NCBI GenBank assembly: GCA_013360745.1 | Contig: JABWBA010000009.1 | Span: 1 to 64,000, forward strand | DNA length: 64,000 bases | Direction: 5' to 3' | DNA from: Chthonomonadales bacterium | Lineage (GTDB): Bacteria; Armatimonadota; Chthonomonadetes; Chthonomonadales; CAJBBX01 | Shown: piece after piece, positions 54,007 through 63,651 of the stretch | Position numbering within the stretch: position 1 is the stretch's first letter | Layout: each line of letters begins with the position of its first letter | Made by a program: the position numbers and the translations under genes | The notes under the pieces: generated by a model | Database searches by the model: none | Told to the model about the DNA's origin: nothing | The model's input: only the letters and a program-made list of their open reading frames with translations

Positions 54007-56217
54007 TTGCTGGATGCAGCAGCATCGCCCGTGCGTCCCTACGGGCTGATCGCGGTGTTTACCCTGATGGTCGGCGGGATTGTCGCCGGCGCTGCCTATT
54101 TTCACGACCGCCAGGCGGAATCCCTTCGGGCCGGACGGAGACTGGTCATCAACGGTACCACTTCGCTGCATGCGGCCCAGGTCTCCGATTGGCTGTCGGC
54201 GCGCATTCAGGAGACCGAACGCGCGGCCCGAGTCGGTAAACGCCTGCTCCGTTCCGACGGTAAACGGTCGAACCCGGCGTTCGGGGGCTCCGATCCCGAT
54301 GGCGCATGGCTTCTTGCGGTTCTGCTCCCGCTCGATGGCCGTTCCTTGCATATCGTCGATGCGTCCGGCGCCGTCCGCCTCCATCTCCATTCGGGGCCCT
54401 GCGACGCCGAGCTGGCCATGCGGCATGTGCGATTCGACCGATCGCAGCGAGATACGACGGTCGTTGCCGACGGAAACTCGACAGGATTCGTTCTTACCAT
54501 CGTCGCACCGATCCGAGCGGCCGGCGCTGATGGAGCCGCAGCCGGCTATGCGGTTGCGGAGATCGATGCAGCGCCGACGATAGAACGCTTTGCGCGAGTA
54601 TGGACATCGCCGAGTCGGAGCTGGGAGACGCTGCTAATCCAGCCGGAGGCGGGGCGGATGGTGCGCCTGAAAGCTCCTGGGGCGCCGCCCAGAACCGTGC
54701 GCCAGCAGGCGATCCCGCTCAACGACGCTGTGATAGCCCAGGCGTTGGACGGCCGCATCGGCCATCTGTTTGGCGCCAACGACCGGGGGCGGGTGTGGAA
54801 TGCGGAGATCATGGGGGTCCCACCTGTCGGATGGCTGATCATCGGCCGTGAGGGGCGTGAGGAGGTCGACAGGATCCTCCAACCGTTTCTCATTCCGAGG
54901 GCTGCGGCGCTCGCGTCCGTGGTCAGTTTCGCCTATCTGGCGCTCTACGGGCTATGGCGCGCCCGGGACGCGAGGCAGGTGCGGCGATCTCTCGAACAGG
55001 AGCGGACACTCTCCGCGTCGCAGGCGCTCTTCAGGACGATTATCGACACGGTGCCGCTCCGTATCTTCTGGAAAGACCGAGACTCCCGGTATCTCGGCGC
55101 GAATACCGGTTTCGCTGAAGACGCCGGTATCTCGACTCCGGACGAGCTCGCAGGATTGACCGATGATGATCTGCCATGGAGCGCCTCTGCCGATGCGTTC
55201 CGGGCCGATGATCAGACGGTAATCGAGACGGGAAAGCCGCTGTTTCGATCCGGGGAGCTTGCCAATCTGGACGGGAAAGGCGATCGGCTGATGCGTACCA
55301 GAAAAGCGCCGTTGAAGGACGGAGACGGGCGGGTTATCGGGGTCCTTGGCGTCTACGAGGATATCACCGACGAAGCGCGAGCGCGAGATGCGCTGGACAC
55401 CGCACGGGCCGAGCTGGAACAACGGAACCGGTCGCTGTCGGAGCTGCTCTATGTGACGTCGCACGATCTGCGCTCACCGCTCGTGACCGTCCAGGGATTC
55501 ACCTCGGAGATCATTGCGCTGGTCGAGGACTTAATGATGAACCTGAAAGGAACCGATCTCGGGCCGGAGCGGGAGAAGGCCGTACAGCGGATCACCGGCG
55601 CCGAGCTTCCGAAGGCGGTGCGCTATGTTCTGGACGGTGTTCAGGCCCTGGACCGTATGATGACGGGCATTCAGGATCTGGCCCGCCTGGACCGACAGGA
55701 GTACGCAGCGGAGCCGATCGATATGGATCGCATCGTTCGGGATGTGATCGATGCGATGAGCAGCGAGATCGAAAGGGCCGGCGCCAGGGTCGATCTGGGC
55801 GGAGTGCCTCCCTGTCGCGGCGACTCGGCCCAGATCCAGCAGGTTTTTCGCAATCTGCTGTCGAACGCAGTGAAGTACAGAGCCGCCCAACGGCCCTGCC
55901 AGATCACGATCACAGGTGAACTGCGCGATGGCGGCAGCGCGTATTGTGTCGAGGACAACGGCATTGGGATCGCCCAGACGCAGCTGGACAGGATCTTTCA
56001 GATGTTCCATCGTGCAGCGCCGGACCACGCCCCGGGCGATGGCCTCGGTCTGGCCAGCGTGCGGATGGTGGTCGAGAAGCACGGCGGGCGTTGCTGGGCG
56101 GAATCGGAACCAGAGAAGGGATCTCGCTTCTGGTTCTGGCTGCCGAGCGTAAAGCCAGGCGTCGACCATGGAAAGGCGAGCCATGAACGCTCTCGAAACG
56201 ACAATCCTGATCGCTGA
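54007..56217 (+). CDS. membrane PAS-domain sensor histidine kinase
   Basis: The 736-aa protein has a first transmembrane helix (about 10-30), a periplasmic sensor region (about 35-295) and a second helix (about 300-325). A PAS domain (about 345-450) follows, with the WKDRDSRYLGAN motif. The HisKA box has phospho-acceptor His486 (SHDLRSPL), and the HATPase domain carries FRNLLSNAVKY, EDNGIGI and GDGLGLASVRMVVEKHGG. It should autophosphorylate in response to an unknown signal. TTG 54007 has AAAGGG 7 nt upstream and was preferred over TTG 53986. The response regulator gene overlaps its end by 35 bp. Confidence 0.9.
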   Translation: MLDAAASPVRPYGLIAVFTLMVGGIVAGAAYFHDRQAESLRAGRRLVINGTTSLHAAQVSDWLSARIQETERAARVGKRLLRSDGKRSNPAFGGSDPDGAWLLAVLLPLDGRSLHIVDASGAVRLHLHSGPCDAELAMRHVRFDRSQRDTTVVADGNSTGFVLTIVAPIRAAGADGAAAGYAVAEIDAAPTIERFARVWTSPSRSWETLLIQPEAGRMVRLKAPGAPPRTVRQQAIPLNDAVIAQALDGRIGHLFGANDRGRVWNAEIMGVPPVGWLIIGREGREEVDRILQPFLIPRAAALASVVSFAYLALYGLWRARDARQVRRSLEQERTLSASQALFRTIIDTVPLRIFWKDRDSRYLGANTGFAEDAGISTPDELAGLTDDDLPWSASADAFRADDQTVIETGKPLFRSGELANLDGKGDRLMRTRKAPLKDGDGRVIGVLGVYEDITDEARARDALDTARAELEQRNRSLSELLYVTSHDLRSPLVTVQGFTSEIIALVEDLMMNLKGTDLGPEREKAVQRITGAELPKAVRYVLDGVQALDRMMTGIQDLARLDRQEYAAEPIDMDRIVRDVIDAMSSEIERAGARVDLGGVPPCRGDSAQIQQVFRNLLSNAVKYRAAQRPCQITITGELRDGGSAYCVEDNGIGIAQTQLDRIFQMFHRAAPDHAPGDGLGLASVRMVVEKHGGRCWAESEPEKGSRFWFWLPSVKPGVDHGKASHERSRNDNPDR

Positions 56218-56629
56218 GGACGACGACGCCCACGCGGAGTTGATCAGCGCCAACCTCGTGCGCGCGGGCCTTTCGAACACCATCGTTCGATTTCGCGATG
56301 GCGAAGAGCTCCTCGCCTATCTCACAGGACCGGAGTTGAGTTCGGGTTCCTACCTGGTTCTCATGGATATCCGCATGCCCCGTATCGACGGATACGAAGC
56401 GCTGCAGAGGATGAAGGCATCCGATCGCCTTCGGAGGATCCCCGTGATCATGGTCACGACGACGAACGATCGGAGCGAAATCGAGCGCTGTCATGATCTT
56501 GGGTGCAGCAGCTATATCACCAAGCCGGTCGATTATGCGAAGTTCGTTGAGGCGATCAGGATCCTGGGCCTGTTCCTGGCTGTGGTTGAGGCGCCTGTGG
56601 TGGAGACCTCGGCGGGCATCGAACGGTGA
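56183..56629 (+). CDS. single-domain CheY-like response regulator
   Basis: The 148-aa protein is one receiver domain: an acidic cluster AEDDD at 11-15, the phospho-acceptor Asp62 in LMDIRMP, the Thr switch in VTTTND and Lys114 in YITKPVD. It has no DNA-binding output and resembles Rcp1-type regulators that pair with PAS-containing kinases. ATG 56183 (AAAGG 7 nt upstream) was chosen over ATG 56168. The overlap with the kinase gene suggests the two act together. Downstream targets are not in the window. Confidence 0.9.
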   Translation: MNALETTILIAEDDDAHAELISANLVRAGLSNTIVRFRDGEELLAYLTGPELSSGSYLVLMDIRMPRIDGYEALQRMKASDRLRRIPVIMVTTTNDRSEIERCHDLGCSSYITKPVDYAKFVEAIRILGLFLAVVEAPVVETSAGIER

Positions 56630-56693
56630 CCGCGTAACCCACAGGTTCCTATCGAGCCGTGCTCCCGGCCTCCGGTACTGCACGCGTATCCGC

Positions 56694-57401
56694 TCACGGC
56701 GTGAAGAGCGCCTCACGCGGAAAGAGGTCGTAATCATGTACGCCCGGGTCGGCGCACCACCGACCGACGCTGTCCGTGCGCACCGGTATGCGGGCCAGAG
56801 GCATGCCGAGAAAGGCCTCAAGGCGCGTCAGGGTGGACTCCTGATGCAGGATAAACTCCTCAAATCGAACGTCGATACACCTCAGGGGACGCGGAGTCAC
56901 CCGCATCAGCTCGTACTGATAGCGCCAGCTGATCGCTCGCCGCAGCCGCAGATCCTCCACCATCTCAGCCGGCGCGCCGAACTCGGCGAGGTTATCCGTC
57001 AGATGGGCGCCGAGGATGCTGTCGCGGGGATCGCGCGACCAGTAGATGTAGTGCGCTTCCGGGAATAGGCGCACGATCCAGGGGAGGACAAGGGTGGTTT
57101 CGGGCAGCTTCCACCCGCGACGCGGGGCATCACTGGCCATCACGGAACAGAGGAACGACTCGACGAGACGGATGAACGCCGGGTCGATCGGGCCTTCCAG
57201 CACGCGCGAGAAGTCCCAATCCAGACCGCCTCTATGGGATACATACCGGCCGAACACGCGGCAGGCTTCGTACATGTCATCGGGCGGGAGCAGATCGCCC
57301 GATTCGTTCAGGCGATCCCCCATGAAGACCCCGGAGGCGCTGAGCGTATGGGACATCGCGCGTGTGCCGCCGTGCCCCCGTCCGATCACGGTGATCAGCA
57401 T
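56694..57401 (-). CDS. PAPS-dependent sulfotransferase
   Basis: The 235-aa protein has the two PAPS-binding elements of sulfotransferases. The 5'-phosphosulfate-binding motif is GRGHGGTRAM at the N-terminus. The 3'-phosphate-binding element is WSRDPRDSI near residue 125. It would transfer sulfate from PAPS to a hydroxyl or amine of a glycan or small molecule. The acceptor is unknown. Its ATG overlaps the stop codon of the cysN-cysC fusion by 7 bp, so it is co-translated with the PAPS-making enzymes, strong support for a sulfate-donor role. Confidence 0.88.
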   Translation of the reverse strand: MLITVIGRGHGGTRAMSHTLSASGVFMGDRLNESGDLLPPDDMYEACRVFGRYVSHRGGLDWDFSRVLEGPIDPAFIRLVESFLCSVMASDAPRRGWKLPETTLVLPWIVRLFPEAHYIYWSRDPRDSILGAHLTDNLAEFGAPAEMVEDLRLRRAISWRYQYELMRVTPRPLRCIDVRFEEFILHQESTLTRLEAFLGMPLARIPVRTDSVGRWCADPGVHDYDLFPREALFTP

Positions 57402-59356
57402 GGTGCGTTCGGATCCTCCTCGACTTCGGGTGCGATATAACCGTTCTCCGTTAGGAACCTCATGAGCGTCGCGGTAAGCTCGGCCACGGCGCTGCGGTCG
57501 GTGGCCAACCGGAGATCGGGTTCCAGCGGCGGCTCGTAGGGCGCCGAGACGCCCGTGAACTCCGGAATGAGACCCGCGCGGGCTTTGGCGTAATGGCCCT
57601 TGGGGTCCCGTTGCTCGCAGACCTCGCGCGGCGCGTCGACGAAGACCTCGGCGAACCGTTCGCTGCCGATGATCTGCCGCGCGTTCTCCCGGTCCGCCGC
57701 ATAGGGCGAAATGAAGGATGCGATCACGATCAGTCCTGCGTCGTTGAACAGGGCCGCCACTTCGGCGGCGCGTCGGATATTCTCCGCCCGATCCTCCGGG
57801 GAGAACCCCAGATCGCGGTTGAGACCGTAGCGAAGCGTATCGCCGTCAAGGACCACGCAGGCGTTGCCCGCGGCGATCAGCGTTTCCTCCAGCGCGGCGG
57901 CCAGTGTGGACTTGCCGGAGCCGCTGAGCCCCGTACACCAGAGGGTGATCGGCTTCTGTCCGAACAGGCGCTGCCGCATGGCGTTCGTGACCCGGCCTTG
58001 ATGACGAACGAGATGGGTTGCCTCTCCGCGGCGCGGCGCGGCGCCTTCGATCAGGCCGGCGCCGGCCGTCTGATGGGTGCCGGGGTCGATCAGGATGAAA
58101 CTGCCCGTCTGGCGGTTATCGGCATAGGGATCGGCGTAGATCGGCTGGAGCGCTCTGATTCGCACCTTGCCGATATCGTTCATCTCCAGCGTTCTGGCGT
58201 CTTCGGGCTCCAGCGTGGTCGGGCAGATCCGGTGGAGTACTTCCGTTGCCCGGGCTCGGAGCGTGCGCGTGCCGTGTTTCATCAGATAGGTGATGTCCGT
58301 GTCCAGAGCCGCATCGTCCATCCAGATGACCGTAGCGATGAACTCGGTAAGCTCCAGAGGCGGATCGTCGGGCGAGGCGAGCAGGTGGCCACGCCCGATA
58401 TCGATATCGTCCGCTACCGTCAGGGTCACCGCCTCCGGGGCCGAGGCCGCATCGGTTTCGCCTCGCGGCGTGAGGATGCTGGTTACCCGCGTAATCCGGC
58501 CAGAGGGATGGACGCCGACCGGATCACCGATCCGTACGGATCCTGAAGCGAGGGCTCCCGAATAGCCTCGATACGTTGAGTCGGGGCGCTGGACATACTG
58601 TACCGCCATGCGGAATGGGCCATCGAGGTCGGGCCGCTCGATCGGGACGGTCTCCAGATACTCCAGAAGAGATGGACCCGAGTACCACGGAGCCTGCGAT
58701 CCTCGCTCGACGATGTTATCGCCGCGGAGGGCGCTGACGGGGATGAACACGGGCTGCAGGGATAGGGTAGACAGGTAGTCGCCATAGATAGATCGGAGCT
58801 CCTCATAACGCTCGCGGGACCAATCGACCAGGTCCATCTTGTTCACGGCTACTGCGATACTTCTGAGGCCGATCAGGGCGATCACGAAGGCATGCCGCCT
58901 CGACTGGAGGGTGATCCCCCGCTGGGCGTCGAGCAGGATCACGGCGGCGTCGGCGGTGGAAGCCGCAGTCACCATATTCCTCGTGTATTGCTCGTGGCCG
59001 GGAGCATCGGCGATGATGAACCGCCGGCGCGGCGTGGCGAAGGGCCGATAGGCGACATCAATGGTGATCTTCTGCTCCCGTTCGGCACGCAGGCCGTCGG
59101 TCAGGAGGGCTAGATCGGTCTCGGCATTCCCGATGCGTCGCGAGGCTTCCTCGGCGGCGAGCAGCTGATCGCGGAACACCGCGCGGCAGTCATGAAGGAG
59201 GCGGCCGATGAGCGTCGACTTGCCGTCGTCGACGCTGCCCGCCGTGGTGAACCGCAGCAACGGCGCGCGCTCGAACGCGGCGACGGGATCCTCCAGCGCC
59301 TCGCGATCGCCCGCGATCGATCGGTCATCACCGTTGAGAGCCGCGCCCTGGAGCAC
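57395..59356 (-). CDS. cysNC: bifunctional sulfate adenylyltransferase large subunit / APS kinase (CysN-CysC fusion)
   Basis: The 653-aa protein joins a GTPase subunit of ATP sulfurylase (about 1-435: P-loop GSVDDGKST, DAPGHEQYTRNM and the NKMDLVDW motif) to APS kinase (about 445-653: P-loop GLSGSGKST, DGDTLRYGLNRDLGFS, and FISPYAADR with the active-site Ser). It turns sulfate plus ATP into PAPS together with CysD. The GTG start follows the cysD stop codon with no gap. The fusion is the NodQ-type arrangement, used where PAPS serves sulfation as well as assimilation. Confidence 0.95.
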   Translation of the reverse strand: MLQGAALNGDDRSIAGDREALEDPVAAFERAPLLRFTTAGSVDDGKSTLIGRLLHDCRAVFRDQLLAAEEASRRIGNAETDLALLTDGLRAEREQKITIDVAYRPFATPRRRFIIADAPGHEQYTRNMVTAASTADAAVILLDAQRGITLQSRRHAFVIALIGLRSIAVAVNKMDLVDWSRERYEELRSIYGDYLSTLSLQPVFIPVSALRGDNIVERGSQAPWYSGPSLLEYLETVPIERPDLDGPFRMAVQYVQRPDSTYRGYSGALASGSVRIGDPVGVHPSGRITRVTSILTPRGETDAASAPEAVTLTVADDIDIGRGHLLASPDDPPLELTEFIATVIWMDDAALDTDITYLMKHGTRTLRARATEVLHRICPTTLEPEDARTLEMNDIGKVRIRALQPIYADPYADNRQTGSFILIDPGTHQTAGAGLIEGAAPRRGEATHLVRHQGRVTNAMRQRLFGQKPITLWCTGLSGSGKSTLAAALEETLIAAGNACVVLDGDTLRYGLNRDLGFSPEDRAENIRRAAEVAALFNDAGLIVIASFISPYAADRENARQIIGSERFAEVFVDAPREVCEQRDPKGHYAKARAGLIPEFTGVSAPYEPPLEPDLRLATDRSAVAELTATLMRFLTENGYIAPEVEEDPNAPC

Positions 59357-60304
59357 CTAGAAATACCCTTCGCGCTTCTTTTGTTCCATCGAGGCGTCCT
59401 GGTCATGATCGATGACCCGGGTGGTACGCTCGGATTCCTTCACCTGAAGCAGCTCTTCGATGATCTCATCGACGGTGCGCGCTGATGATCGGATAACGCC
59501 GGTACACGGATGACAGCCCAGCGTTCGGCAGCGGCACAGGACCCGCTTTGGCGTTTCCCCATCTCTCAGGCGAGTGCCCGGATACACCGGGATCAACTGC
59601 CCGTGGCGCTCGACGACGGGCCGTTCCTCTGCGAAGTACAGGGGAACAACCGGGATGGCCTCACGCCGAATGTAGAGCCAGACATCGAGCTCGGTCCAGT
59701 TGGACAGCGGGAAGACGCGGATGCTCTCGCCCGGGCGGATACAGCCGTTATAGAGGTTCCATAGCTCCGGCCGCTGGTTCCTCGGGTCCCATTGCCCTTC
59801 CGCATCGCGAAACGAATAGACCCGTTCCTTGGCTCTCGACCTCTCCTCCTCGCGTCGTGCCCCACCGAAGGCCGCATCATAGCCCCCTTCTCGAAGTGCG
59901 TCGACCAGCGCCCTGGTTTTGAGCCGTGCGCAGCAGAGAACGGTTCCCTGGTCCCAGGGGTTGGTCCCTTCCGCGATCGCCCGTTCGTTACGGTGGACGA
60001 TCAGGTCGACGCCGACTTCGCGGCATCGCCGGTCTCGGAAGGCGGTCATCTCAGGAAACTTGAAGCCGGTGTCCACGTGCAGGAATGGGAACGGAATCCT
60101 GCCCGGCGCGAAGGCTTTCTGGGCGAGGCGGAGCATCACGGAGGAATCCTTGCCGATCGAATAGAGCATCACCGGCCGGCGAAACTCCGCCGCGACCTCC
60201 CGGAGGATATGGATGCCCTCGGCCTCCAGCGCGTCCAGCGTCGTCCGTTCGGGACGGGTGGCCCCAGCCGTGGGCGGTCTCGAGGCTGTGTTAGAGATGA
60301 CCAT
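59357..60304 (-). CDS. cysD: sulfate adenylyltransferase small subunit
   Basis: The 315-aa protein (from ATG 60304; ATG 60319 is also possible) is the ATP pyrophosphatase subunit that forms APS from sulfate and ATP. Motifs: the PP-loop region [28 protein letters not shown] and an [17 protein letters not shown] stretch. [10 protein letters not shown] and the C-terminal KKREGYF are also family hallmarks. It is the first gene of cysD-cysNC-sulfotransferase, divergent from an AraC-type regulator whose spacer carries tandem 21-bp repeats. GAGG lies about 10 nt before ATG 60304. Confidence 0.95.
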   Translation of the reverse strand: MVISNTASRPPTAGATRPERTTLDALEAEGIHILREVAAEFRRPVMLYSIGKDSSVMLRLAQKAFAPGRIPFPFLHVDTGFKFPEMTAFRDRRCREVGVDLIVHRNERAIAEGTNPWDQGTVLCCARLKTRALVDALREGGYDAAFGGARREEERSRAKERVYSFRDAEGQWDPRNQRPELWNLYNGCIRPGESIRVFPLSNWTELDVWLYIRREAIPVVPLYFAEERPVVERHGQLIPVYPGTRLRDGETPKRVLCRCRTLGCHPCTGVIRSSARTVDEIIEELLQVKESERTTRVIDHDQDASMEQKKREGYF

Positions 60305-60380
60305 GGATGATGACCTCATGGACGATAAGGAACACTCTCGTTACTCTTATCCTACGCCCCTTCGACGTCGAAATGGATGC

Positions 60381-60422
60381 ATAATCCCGCCATATTTCAG
60401 CATTATTCCGCCATAATGCTCC
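60381..60422. promoter_or_regulatory. two tandem 21-bp sites in the cysD-araC spacer
   Basis: The 21-mers at 60381-60401 and 60402-60422 agree at 15 of 21 positions and share CCGCCATA (60387-60394 and 60408-60415). Two direct half-sites two helical turns apart are typical targets of AraC-family dimers. The second overlaps a possible -10 box (CATAAT at 60412-60417). Autoregulation and control of cysD are inference. A 12-bp palindrome TTCGACGTCGAA lies beside them at 60361-60372. Confidence 0.6.
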
Positions 60423-60424
60423 TG

Positions 60425-61309
60425 ATGAACGAGGATAGGACGCCAGCGATCCTTCGCCGTGCGGATCATTTCTATGGAGATTTCCCGCTCGCCCTGAGCC
60501 GTATCCATTCCCACGCCGACTGCAGCCCACACACTCACGAGTTCGGCGAACTGGTCATCGTCCTTCGTGGCCGTGGCCTGCACATCACCGAGTACGATTC
60601 ATGGCCCATCGGCGCCGGCGATGTCTTCGTCCTCCAGGGACGTCATGTCCATGGCTATGTCAACACCTCACAGCTGGACCTCGTCAACATCATGTTCGTG
60701 TCCGACGAACTCGATATGCGGGAGCCGGAGATCGCCCAGCTTCCCGGGTTCCACGTCCTGTTCACGCTCGAGCCGAGAGTGCGCCGGAGGCACCGCTTTC
60801 GCAGCCGCCTGTGCCTCGACGCGGGCCAGCTCCACTCGGTGAACGGTCTGATCGATCGGCTGGAGCGGGAGCTCTGCGCGCGGCCGATCGGATGGAGGCG
60901 TAGCGCTCGCGCGTGCTTCACTCTGATCGTCACCGAGCTCAGTCGCCAGTACAGTCGAGTCGATACGCCGGCGGCTGCGGCACTGCGGCAGCTTGGCGAA
61001 GCATTGAGCTATATCGAGGCGAATCTGCGCGAAGCGCCGACTGCAGCGGATATCGCGATGGCCGGCAAGATGTCGCCCCGGACGCTGACGAGAGCTTTTC
61101 ATGCTGCGCTGGCCTGCAGCCCCATCGAATATGTCGTTCGGCTGCGAATCACCCGGGCAATGGAGCTCCTGAGGTCGACTGCGGAGCCGGTGGCCGAGAT
61201 CGCCTATCGCCTTGGGTATCGGGACGGCAGCTACTTTTCGCGCCAGTTTCGCGAGCGTGCGGGTCTGAGCCCATCGGAATATCGGAAAGCGTCCCGTCCG
61301 CCGAGCTGA
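60425..61309 (+). CDS. AraC-family transcriptional regulator with cupin sensor domain
   Basis: The 294-aa protein has an N-terminal cupin (about 10-130; SHADCSPHTHEFGELVIVLRG, then DVFVLQGRHVHGY) that would bind a small ligand, and a C-terminal double HTH (about 195-294). The second HTH ends with IAYRLGYRDGSYFSRQFRERAGLSPSEYRK. The start is uncertain: ATGs at 60377, 60416 and 60425 are in frame. 60425 was chosen because earlier ones place the repeats inside the gene and a -10 box (CATAAT) ends at 60417, which would make this a leaderless message. It probably controls the divergent sulfation operon. Confidence 0.9.
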   Translation: MNEDRTPAILRRADHFYGDFPLALSRIHSHADCSPHTHEFGELVIVLRGRGLHITEYDSWPIGAGDVFVLQGRHVHGYVNTSQLDLVNIMFVSDELDMREPEIAQLPGFHVLFTLEPRVRRRHRFRSRLCLDAGQLHSVNGLIDRLERELCARPIGWRRSARACFTLIVTELSRQYSRVDTPAAAALRQLGEALSYIEANLREAPTAADIAMAGKMSPRTLTRAFHAALACSPIEYVVRLRITRAMELLRSTAEPVAEIAYRLGYRDGSYFSRQFRERAGLSPSEYRKASRPPS

Positions 61310-61331
61310 GCCTCGCAGGGCGAAGGAGCGA

Positions 61332-62528
61332 TCAGAACGTCGGCCGGAGCGGTAGGTCGCCGGGGCCGTCGGCGCTCATGCGGCTCTCCTTGTAGGGTGC
61401 GCCTCCGTCGTCCTTCCCGTTGGGTCCGACGCTGTACAGGCGATACGAGCCGCCCATCCCCTTGTAGATGAGGGGGGCGCCTGAGAAGGGATCGCTCAAC
61501 ATCGCCGGTTCCGCCAGGCCCTTGAGCGTGGCTGGATAGCGTCCGGTTCGCTCATGCACCAACTCAGCGGCAAGCGCAGCATACAGGATTCTCATACGTG
61601 CAACGATGTAGGCATGGCGTACGACGTGCGTAGCCAGAGCCCGCGGTTCAAGGGATTCGTCCGCAAGGATTCCTTCCATCTCGGTCGGCGGGGCGGGCGG
61701 GGTCACCTGTAAAGGTAGTTTCGCGGCCTCCTCCGCCCATTTCGCCAGGTACGTGTCGAGGGCGTCATAGGCCGGTCGCTTGGGCTTTAGCAGGAACTGC
61801 CATTCGTAGTCTGCGCGGGGAATGTTCAGCCGGAATATGCGGACGGCGCCGGGCTTGACGAGCTCCGAGAACTGTTCCAGACGGCTCACTCGTTCCGTTC
61901 GAAAGATGGACGCAAGTGGGGTTGTCTGCCGGTCCAGCTTCTCGATTGAGGCCATCAGCGTGCGACAATCCTCAGCGCTGAACCTGCGCAGGATATCGGG
62001 CGCGGCTTCGAACAGGGGTACGAAACTCAGGTATCCGGTCGTGAGTTGCAGCGTGGCTCCATCGCGCATCACGCCGGCCGCGAAGCACAACCCAGCGTTG
62101 AGGGTTTGTGCGGCTTCTGTCGGTTTGGAACGGGCCTGGCTCCGGGCCGCGATCGCGGTCAGTCGAGTGACGCTTGGGAAGGCCAGGGCGGAGACGAAAC
62201 GGACACCGGGGCGAAGCTCCGTTACGGCGGATGGGTGTCCTGCGAGCTGCTTCAGCGCGCTCAGCGCCTCGGCGTTTGCTTGGAGGACCCGTGACACCTC
62301 GTTGCCGGATGTCTTTCGGCTCCGGTCGAGGGCGGTCAGCTGGTCGGGTTCGCGAATGCGCTGGACAAGACCAACGTACTGGTCGTAGACGTTGCCTGCG
62401 GGCAGGGTTCGCGTCTGGACCGGAGGCGCCGGCACACGGTTTCGGTTCCAGACATATGCTCCGGCGCCCAGCCATACTGCCAGGAGGGCGGCTAGAAGGC
62501 CGCCCCCAACCCGCCTACCACAGTTCAT
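61332..62528 (-). CDS. membrane-anchored protein of unknown function
   Basis: The 398-aa protein has one N-terminal transmembrane helix (about 9-27) and an exported helical body. Its C-terminus reads DPFSGAPLIYKGMGGSYRLY and then SVGPNGKDDGG. That ending recurs in Planctomycetota and Armatimonadota proteins, often near pilin-like genes. No catalytic motif is visible. It is the third gene of an apparent operon, 16 bp after the 61-aa protein gene and downstream of the pseudopilin. A role in a pilin-type export machine is inferred from position only. Confidence 0.75.
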   Translation of the reverse strand: MNCGRRVGGGLLAALLAVWLGAGAYVWNRNRVPAPPVQTRTLPAGNVYDQYVGLVQRIREPDQLTALDRSRKTSGNEVSRVLQANAEALSALKQLAGHPSAVTELRPGVRFVSALAFPSVTRLTAIAARSQARSKPTEAAQTLNAGLCFAAGVMRDGATLQLTTGYLSFVPLFEAAPDILRRFSAEDCRTLMASIEKLDRQTTPLASIFRTERVSRLEQFSELVKPGAVRIFRLNIPRADYEWQFLLKPKRPAYDALDTYLAKWAEEAAKLPLQVTPPAPPTEMEGILADESLEPRALATHVVRHAYIVARMRILYAALAAELVHERTGRYPATLKGLAEPAMLSDPFSGAPLIYKGMGGSYRLYSVGPNGKDDGGAPYKESRMSADGPGDLPLRPTF

Positions 62529-62544
62529 CCGTAGTTGGGTCTTT

Positions 62545-62730
62545 CTACTTCTCTTCGAACATCTGGTAGGTCTTAGAGCCTGGTCTGGCCAGATTCCGTT
62601 CCTTGCCCTCGACCATCTTCACCTTGTAGTTCCGCTTTTCGATGGTATAGGCGGTAACGCGCCAGAGCAAGGCCACAGCCGCGAGGGCAAAGATGATAAT
62701 GTGCCACGGTTTGACGGCGCCACTCTTCAT
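62545..62730 (-). CDS. 61-aa single-pass membrane protein
   Basis: The small protein has a hydrophobic helix at about 10-25 followed by a basic, charged tail (KRNYKVKMVEGKERN). No family is recognised. ATG 62730 was chosen because GAGGTGG lies 5-6 nt upstream, while the GTG three codons earlier overlaps that site. It lies between the pseudopilin and the 398-aa protein in one transcript direction with short spacers (81 and 16 bp). Confidence 0.65.
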   Translation of the reverse strand: MKSGAVKPWHIIIFALAAVALLWRVTAYTIEKRNYKVKMVEGKERNLARPGSKTYQMFEEK

Positions 62731-62811
62731 AAAGACCACCTCTGACGGCGGCCGGACGACCCCGCGAACCGTGAATACAGGGTCGTCCGACCGTCCGGTA
62801 TTGTCAAGTCG

Positions 62812-63651
62812 TCAGTCGGCGTAACGGGTCCACTGAGCGGGCGTGGACTGGCGCAGGGCCTTCATATGCCCATCCGCGAAGATGGCGTTGAACGTGCCCG
62901 TGTGTCGCTTGCCCACGCGACCGTGCTTCACGCCGTTGATGAAGCAGCCGCTGGCGCTGGTATCGCCCCGGGTCGTCACCGTAACGTCCGTATCGCGAGG
63001 ATAACGGAAGAGGGCGGCGGTGCTGGAGGCGGTCGCTGAGGTGCCGCAGTCCGGTGCGCCGTCGACGGCGACGAAGGTGTTGGCCGGCTCTTCGACTTCG
63101 GCATCCGCAGCGCCCATGTCCATCGTCGTATCGCCCAGCGCAGTGTCGTATTCTGAGCGAGCAACGATGCCGTGGTAGCAGGCGAGACCGGTCGGGTCAC
63201 TGCACCAGATGGGATCGTCGTTATAGGCTTCGTTCAGCAGATATCCCATCGACCAGGGGCGAGCAGTCGTGCCCAGCGGAGGATCGCCCCACATCGCGAT
63301 GACCGGGGCGCAGCCAGCCCGTCCGCCGTCCCGGACAAAACGACGCTCTGGAACGCTTGGACAGGCGAACAACTGGACGTTCTTAACATAGGGATGGATG
63401 AGATCAGCCCAGATAAACATGGGACACGAACCCCATGTATTCGGATACGAGTACGAGCCGACGTTCTGCTCGTCGAAGTCCTGGGCATACATCCGGAACG
63501 CGAGGCCGAGCTGCTTGCCATTGCTCAAGCACGAGATCGCTCGGGCTTTCTCGCGGGCCTGCGCGAACACAGGGAAGAGGATCGCTGCCAGAATCGCAAT
63601 GATGGCGATCACTACAAGCAGCTCGATGAGGGTAAAGCCAGTACGCTTCAT
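62812..63651 (-). CDS. type II secretion-like pseudopilin (DUF1559-like), Armatimonadota type
   Basis: The 279-aa protein starts with a class III signal ([20 protein letters not shown]), processed before Phe by a prepilin peptidase. It is followed by [19 protein letters not shown], the pattern of Armatimonadota pseudopilins. The C-terminus has the H-x-G-x-DG-like motif (NGVKHG and FADGHMKAL). The exported head is rich in Cys, Gly and Tyr. Such proteins form pseudopili or act in substrate capture, and many copies per genome are usual. AAGGAG precedes the ATG by 8 nt. It is the first gene of a three-gene minus-strand operon. Confidence 0.92.
   Translation of the reverse strand: MKRTGFTLIELLVVIAIIAILAAILFPVFAQAREKARAISCLSNGKQLGLAFRMYAQDFDEQNVGSYSYPNTWGSCPMFIWADLIHPYVKNVQLFACPSVPERRFVRDGGRAGCAPVIAMWGDPPLGTTARPWSMGYLLNEAYNDDPIWCSDPTGLACYHGIVARSEYDTALGDTTMDMGAADAEVEEPANTFVAVDGAPDCGTSATASSTAALFRYPRDTDVTVTTRGDTSASGCFINGVKHGRVGKRHTGTFNAIFADGHMKALRQSTPAQWTRYAD

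Noticed and set aside
57395-60304. Assimilatory sulfate reduction operon
   Set aside because: No PAPS or sulfite reductase is present; the last gene is a sulfotransferase.
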